From Candidatus Obscuribacterales bacterium (GTDB taxonomy: Bacteria; Cyanobacteriota; Vampirovibrionia; Obscuribacterales; Obscuribacteraceae), in assembly GCA_019747875.1 (NCBI GenBank), contig JAIEQI010000189.1, positions 1 through 57,064 on the forward strand: a stretch of 57,064 bases of DNA. Direction: 5' to 3'. Under the pieces are notes generated by a model. That model worked only from the letters and a program-made list of their open reading frames with translations, did no database searches and was not told where the DNA came from. The number at the start of each line of letters is the position of its first letter. Position 1 is the first letter of the stretch. This document shows positions 52,839 through 57,064 of the stretch, in pieces. Both the position numbers and the translations under genes were made by a program.

Positions 52839-54374
52839 TTACTCGAGATTGAGGATGAGCTCAACCAGCGTGCGAACACCAACGCCAGTTGCTCCTTCCG
52901 GATCGACGCCGATTTCCTCGGTGCGGAACGAAGTGCCGGCGATGTCCAGATGAATCCAGGACGTACCTTCCTTGACGAACTCGCGGAGGAACCAGGCAGC
53001 TGCGATGTGGCCAGGGTTGGCGCCATCGTTGGTCAGGTCTGCCATCGCGCACTTGTTGAGGTCGCGGTGATGCTCGGTCATCGGCATCTCCCACATCTCC
53101 TCACCAGCACGCTCAGCAGCGTGCAAAAGCGAGCGGGTGAACTTCTTGTCGTTGCCGAACACGCCAGTGATGTAGTTGCCCAGAGCTTCTTCCACGGCAC
53201 CGGTGAGGGTAGCCAAGTCGATGATCTGGTTGACGCCGTTCTGCTGCAGGTAGGTCAGCGCGTCGCAGAGGGTCAGGCGTCCTTCCGCGTCCGTATGATC
53301 GACCTGGACCGTCAGTCCGGACATGGTCGTGATGATCCTGCCAGGACGGAACGAATTCGCATCGACCAGATTGTCGGTCGCTGCGATGACTGCGCGGACG
53401 TTGATGCTCGGCTTCAGGGCTGCCAGGAGAGACATCGTTGCAAGTACGGCAGCGGCGCCGCCCATGTCATTCTTCATGTTTTTCATGTTGGTACCGTCTT
53501 TGATACCAAGTCCGCCGGCGTCGAAGGTGACGCCTTTGCCGATCAGTCCGAGCGTGGGTGCGTCCTTCTTCGCTGCCGTGAAGGTCAGGTCGATGAGTTG
53601 TGGCTCGTCGATTGACCCTTCGTTGACAGCGAGAAATCCGTTCATGCCCAGCTTGGTGATTGCTTTCTTGCCATACACCTTGCAGGTGATCGTGCCGTTG
53701 GAGGCGTCAGCGATCTCCTTTGCGATGCGAGCCAGCTTAGCCGGGTTCATCGTCTCGGAGGGTTCGTTGACCATGTCGCGCGCTTTGCAGGTGGCTTCGG
53801 CAATCAGCTTGCCGCGATTCATGCCACGCTTGGTCGCCGACAGCGCCCAGTCAGCCGTGAGAATGCTCATCGACTGCAAGTGAGTGCGCTCGGTCTTGCT
53901 CTCCTCGCGCGTTTTCTGGTGGTTGATTTCGTAGTCCATCAGAACAGCGTAGGATGCGACCGTCTCGGCGAAATCTTCCACTGTCAGACCACGCAGATCG
54001 GTGTCGATCAGCGGGAAGACCAGGTGTTTGGAATGCGCCGAATCGCGAGCCGACTCGAAAGCCTCGACCAGCGCACTGCGCAGACCGCTGCGGGTCAGCT
54101 TCGAGCGCGCGCCGAGACCGACGAGAATGATGCGATCCAGCCCTTCGACAGACAGATCGGTATCGATGACCATGACCTTGTCGGACTTGGCATCGAAGTC
54201 ATGGTGAGCCATGCGACGGGAAAGCAAACCGTTCGTGAGCTGGTCAGCTTCCAGTGCATAACCGGTGAGACCTTCACCGGAGAAAATAGCGAGAATCAGG
54301 TTCGCGCGCTCTTCATTGCGAGCAAGAGCGCGACCGAGCATCTTGCTCGACCTTGCGGAGAATTCGATAGTCAT
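52839..54374 (-). CDS. pepA: Leucyl aminopeptidase (M17)
   Basis: 511 aa. Cytosolic hexameric metallo-aminopeptidase. The catalytic C-terminal domain has GKGVTFDAGGLGIK (metal and catalytic Lys), KNDMGGAAAV and the family signature reading HTDAEGRL, with His in place of the usual Asn. The N-terminal third is the variable M17 domain. It releases N-terminal residues, favouring Leu, in peptide turnover. GAGGAG precedes the ATG. Codons are strongly G/C-ending, with long antisense shadow frames on the plus strand. Confidence 0.95.
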   Translation of the reverse strand: MTIEFSARSSKMLGRALARNEERANLILAIFSGEGLTGYALEADQLTNGLLSRRMAHHDFDAKSDKVMVIDTDLSVEGLDRIILVGLGARSKLTRSGLRSALVEAFESARDSAHSKHLVFPLIDTDLRGLTVEDFAETVASYAVLMDYEINHQKTREESKTERTHLQSMSILTADWALSATKRGMNRGKLIAEATCKARDMVNEPSETMNPAKLARIAKEIADASNGTITCKVYGKKAITKLGMNGFLAVNEGSIDEPQLIDLTFTAAKKDAPTLGLIGKGVTFDAGGLGIKDGTNMKNMKNDMGGAAAVLATMSLLAALKPSINVRAVIAATDNLVDANSFRPGRIITTMSGLTVQVDHTDAEGRLTLCDALTYLQQNGVNQIIDLATLTGAVEEALGNYITGVFGNDKKFTRSLLHAAERAGEEMWEMPMTEHHRDLNKCAMADLTNDGANPGHIAAAWFLREFVKEGTSWIHLDIAGTSFRTEEIGVDPEGATGVGVRTLVELILNLE

Positions 54375-55428
54375 CTTGCGCTCCTCTGTTCCAGACCTTT
54401 AGCCTGGGTTTGAGAAAATTGCCTGAGCCAATCCGCACCGAAACAGTCAAACAGGAAGCCGTGGACGGTACTCCGAAGGAGAGCTCCTCGGCTTCTTGTG
54501 AAAGCAGAATTCAGTCTTTATCTCACGGAAAACCATGTCTAACCGGCTTCCATTGAGGGAAGTCGGTTCAATACCGTCTTGCTGTTCGAGATTGTTGCGG
54601 GATGCGGGAAAACTCGGGCGGGATAGGGGAATGAAAATTCGCCCGTACACTAAGGGGCTTCAGCATGAGGAGGCAATGCGCTAGAGCTTAGAGAATGTTC
54701 GGTTTTAAAGAGTGAAACTGTTGCTTCTTTGAATCCGCATACTGAAAACCGCTCAGGGTCAGCTTCTTGAGATGTGGTTATCCCGGTGGGATGACAAGCG
54801 GAAGCCTGGTCGGAGCAATATTCACGATTTGCGCAAGCTCGCAGAATAAGGCGGCTGCAGTGTTTTAGATGGTGGCGGATTCCAAGATGCTGCATTTCGA
54901 GGATCTGTTTACATCCATCCATCGCGACCGATCCGCATTCTTCAAGAATCCGCTTGATAATACTATTTTGTCTGCTTGGAAACATGGTTTGGAGTCTCGG
55001 CTCTGTCGCCACAGGCGGTGGAGGCACAGGGAACAATGATCGCTCACTATCGCTTCACTACAGCCGTGTGTCGAGGCAGATCTCAAGTGAGCGCTAGTTG
55101 CGTGAATCTGCAATGAATTGGTGGAAATTGCTCTGTTTTGAGCTTGTCATTTGTTGGGTGTAGGCTGCTGTGCCGCTCCTTCCTCTTATTGTGTTGGAAG
55201 ATTTTTGTGGGGATAACCGCATCTTCTCTTACCTAGGAAAACAGAATCTGTACTGATTCTCTTGTGTTTTTGCTTTTTCAAACATAGGTTCAAGTTGTAC
55301 TTACATAAGTCATTTCCCAAAGGTTAAAAACAGAGCTTCCCGCAGCCAGCAGAAAGAATTGTCGCCCGCTCAACTGAGCTGGTGGTGATCTGCTGTTCTT
55401 GTTTTAGCTCGAAGAAACAGGAGGCACC
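54375..55428. other. Gene-poor region of about 1050 bases
   Basis: A 128-codon minus-strand frame (54650-55036) and a 67-codon one (54447-54650) meet, but neither has a ribosome site or recognisable protein; a decayed gene is possible. No RNA, repeat or clear promoter recognised. Confidence 0.35.
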
Positions 55429-56643
55429 ATGCTCAGTTTTCTCTTGAATCAAACTCTCATCGTTGCTCTTTCTTTGTCGGCTCTATTTCCGTCGGCGGAG
55501 CAGATCGATGATGCCACCAGGTCCGCCGTCGCATACTTCAAAGCGGTCGCTGTTTCGATTTCAGCAAATGCCCAGCGAAATACCGAGAAGCAAAATGCTG
55601 AACAGCAGGGATTCGGCACTCGACGCATCGACCGGCAGGCGCCGAACACCAACTTGCAAGGTTCGTCGAACAGCAACCGGCAACAACAAGGGGTTGATCG
55701 GCATCGTCATTCGCGCTACTTCGTCGCCGGCTCTCGCCGTGCTGTTCAGGTCGGAAGCTATCGGGATTTGCCTGCCGGACAGCCACTTTCACAAGAACCC
55801 GGGGCGAGCTACTATTTCTTCAAGACCCTCTACGGTAGCCGCGTCCACCTGGTCGTCATTGATATCGATTCGGCTGCCTGGGATCTTCGTCCTGCAGTTA
55901 ATGCCACCGTGGACACTACTACTCATTCCGCTCAGGCGCGCTCGGCGGCTGCCACTGTAAATGGTGGCTATTTCGGACTGTCTGATGGCGCCAGCGTCAG
56001 CTATGTAATCGTGGATGGAAAGGAGGAAGCGTCCCCGCGCCGGAACTCTTCATTGCTTGCCAATTCGAGATTGAGCAGGTCAACCAAAGATGCGATCTAT
56101 AATCGCAGTGAAATGCGAATTCTCGTTTCATCCAGCGGCAAGAATGAGGTTGTTGTAGCTCACCACGATGAAGCTATTCCCAATGGATTTATGCTGCTTC
56201 ATTCGCTACAGGCCGGTCCGCGATTGCTGCCCGACTTGAACACCGAAAAGGAGGCATTTGTTCGCCAAGAAAACGGAAAGACTGTTGACGTAATACGTTC
56301 TCGCCAGATGGTGGCAAGAACCGCATTCGGTGTCACTGCCGATCGGCGTGTGTTGCTGGTCTGCGTAGAGGGCGGAGAGGAACAGCAAGGTAGGGGCGGC
56401 GCAACGCTGATTCAGCTCAGGCAGTTAATGCTTGATCTCGGCTGTGTTGAAGCGCTCAACCTTGATGGTGGCAGCTCCAGCACAATGTATGTCAGTTATC
56501 CTGATTCACAAGGCAGGAGCGTAGGGCATACGGTTTGCCGAAACAACCCAGAGCGGAGAGTGAAGTCGGTGCTCTTGCTCTTGAAAAAAAAGCAACAATC
56601 CGGCAAGATCAAGGTTCCTTCAGTGCAAAAGCGATGTAAATAG
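55429..56643 (+). CDS. Secreted phosphodiester glycosidase-like (NAGPA domain) protein
   Basis: 404 aa. Signal peptide at the start (hydrophobic run through residue 20, SAEQ near the cleavage). A low-complexity Gln/Asn/Arg linker covers about residues 40-85. The NAGPA (DUF2233) domain covers about 110-390: ATVNGGYFG, a central RTAFGVTADRRVLLV and the catalytic-region LNLDGGSSSTMYV. The family includes the lysosomal uncovering enzyme; bacterial members act on cell-wall or exported glycans. Probable periplasmic or surface enzyme. GGAGG precedes the ATG. Ends in a very strong terminator. Confidence 0.9.
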   Translation: MLSFLLNQTLIVALSLSALFPSAEQIDDATRSAVAYFKAVAVSISANAQRNTEKQNAEQQGFGTRRIDRQAPNTNLQGSSNSNRQQQGVDRHRHSRYFVAGSRRAVQVGSYRDLPAGQPLSQEPGASYYFFKTLYGSRVHLVVIDIDSAAWDLRPAVNATVDTTTHSAQARSAAATVNGGYFGLSDGASVSYVIVDGKEEASPRRNSSLLANSRLSRSTKDAIYNRSEMRILVSSSGKNEVVVAHHDEAIPNGFMLLHSLQAGPRLLPDLNTEKEAFVRQENGKTVDVIRSRQMVARTAFGVTADRRVLLVCVEGGEEQQGRGGATLIQLRQLMLDLGCVEALNLDGGSSSTMYVSYPDSQGRSVGHTVCRNNPERRVKSVLLLLKKKQQSGKIKVPSVQKRCK

Positions 56644-56706
56644 GGCGTTTGCGCTTGGTGAAGAGGGTTGTACAGAAGGTGTTGCGCGTCACGCGACTTG
56701 CCGTTT

Positions 56707-56748
56707 GCAGAAAGGGGCTGCTTTCCAGCCCCTTTCTGCTCTTTTTTT
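56707..56748 (+). terminator. Strong intrinsic terminator
   Basis: A perfect 14-bp stem GCAGAAAGGGGCTG / CAGCCCCTTTCTGC is followed by TCTTTTTTT. It terminates the glycosidase gene. Confidence 0.9.
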
Positions 56749-57064
56749 CACAAGAGTTCTCCTGTGTGCGGAGAAAAAACTGAGTTACGAATCAGGAGTG
56801 TTAATGGGCGGGCAAGAGCAAAGTTTTTTTTTCAAGCAGTAATCGCGGTAAGCGTATAAGCCGGCCAGAAAACCACTTAGCACAGCCCAATCTCCTCCCC
56901 CATTAAAATAACACCTGAGTCTCAAATGCTGCTAATAATAAAGTTTTCCCGGTGTATACTAAATGAGGGAGTAGAGCTGCTGCAAAACTGGGCTATAAGA
57001 TCAGTTCAGCATAACGCATTGGAACTGCGAAGACACAGGCACGGAGCAGGCTTTCAGAGAGCGC
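56749..57064. other. Window end, no gene seen
   Basis: About 315 bases with no believable open frame. A TATACT sequence at about 56954-56959 could be a -10 element for something beyond the window. Confidence 0.35.

Noticed and set aside
54650..55036. 128-codon minus-strand frame in the 54.4-55.4 kb gap
   Set aside because: No ribosome site and no recognisable protein; left as a possible relic only.
57052..57064. CAGAGAGCGC at the window end, resembling the start of the 35-nt hairpin element
   Set aside because: Only nine bases match before the window ends, too few to call a third copy.

Overview
The window looks like a chromosomal piece from a non-photosynthetic relative of cyanobacteria, most likely the Vampirovibrionia/Melainabacteria (Obscuribacter-like). 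This is an inference. It rests on a complete kaiA-like/kaiB/kaiC set and a BtpA homologue with no photosynthesis gene in sight, a soluble-plus-membrane Ser/Thr kinase and TPR repertoire, many one-off membrane proteins, and roughly 50% G+C. I saw no rRNA, tRNA, CRISPR array, insertion sequence or phage module.

Layout. 1-5.0 kb: a circadian-clock-like locus. A KaiA-like protein (pseudo-receiver plus KaiA/RsbU-type helical domain, minus strand) is divergent from kaiB, kaiC and a hybrid-looking histidine kinase (plus strand). 5-9 kb: small unknown proteins, a class C beta-lactamase-like hydrolase, and a HAD/PNK-type phosphatase coupled to a small membrane protein. 9-14.4 kb: a secreted M1 aminopeptidase and two paralogous proline-rich NPQPLPP proteins, one with eleven near-identical tandem repeats. 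15-18.6 kb: a universal stress protein with a SulP anion transporter, then two small GC-rich genes. 18.8-22.3 kb: acyltransferase, patatin and an unknown membrane protein on one strand, probably a lipid-remodelling group. 22.3-25.2 kb: a long gene-poor stretch with a (TTC)n microsatellite, then a TPR pair and a small protein. 25.3-28 kb: an unusually long FtsH-type protease with four predicted membrane segments. 28.5-35.2 kb: unknown proteins, a GNAT enzyme, a YD/MORN-like lipoprotein, and a polytopic membrane protein translationally coupled to a secreted peptide. 35.6-43.7 kb: Ser/Thr kinase, HDAC-like amidohydrolase, SWFGD/BON protein, BtpA, DUF4388 protein, a second YD/MORN-like protein and a YkgJ-type cysteine-cluster protein. 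44.5-47.8 kb: six small, mostly membrane proteins of unknown function in a row, two preceded by the same 35-nt RNA-hairpin element. 48.5-56.7 kb: a frameshifted gene, TldD/TldE, a second patatin, leucyl aminopeptidase and a secreted phosphodiester glycosidase.

Two codon styles alternate along the window. One set of genes (for example 6.0-7.6, 17.7-18.6, 24.9-28.0, 32.3-33.4, 42.1-43.7, 44.5-47.8 and 51.7-54.4 kb) uses strongly G/C-ending codons. The rest, including the kai locus, is mixed. Most genes have a clear AGGAG-type ribosome site, which was used to fix starts, and many end in strong hairpins.

The most interesting element is the kai locus. KaiA is generally regarded as restricted to cyanobacteria proper, yet here a KaiA-like protein sits next to kaiB and a kaiC that keeps both autophosphorylation residues.
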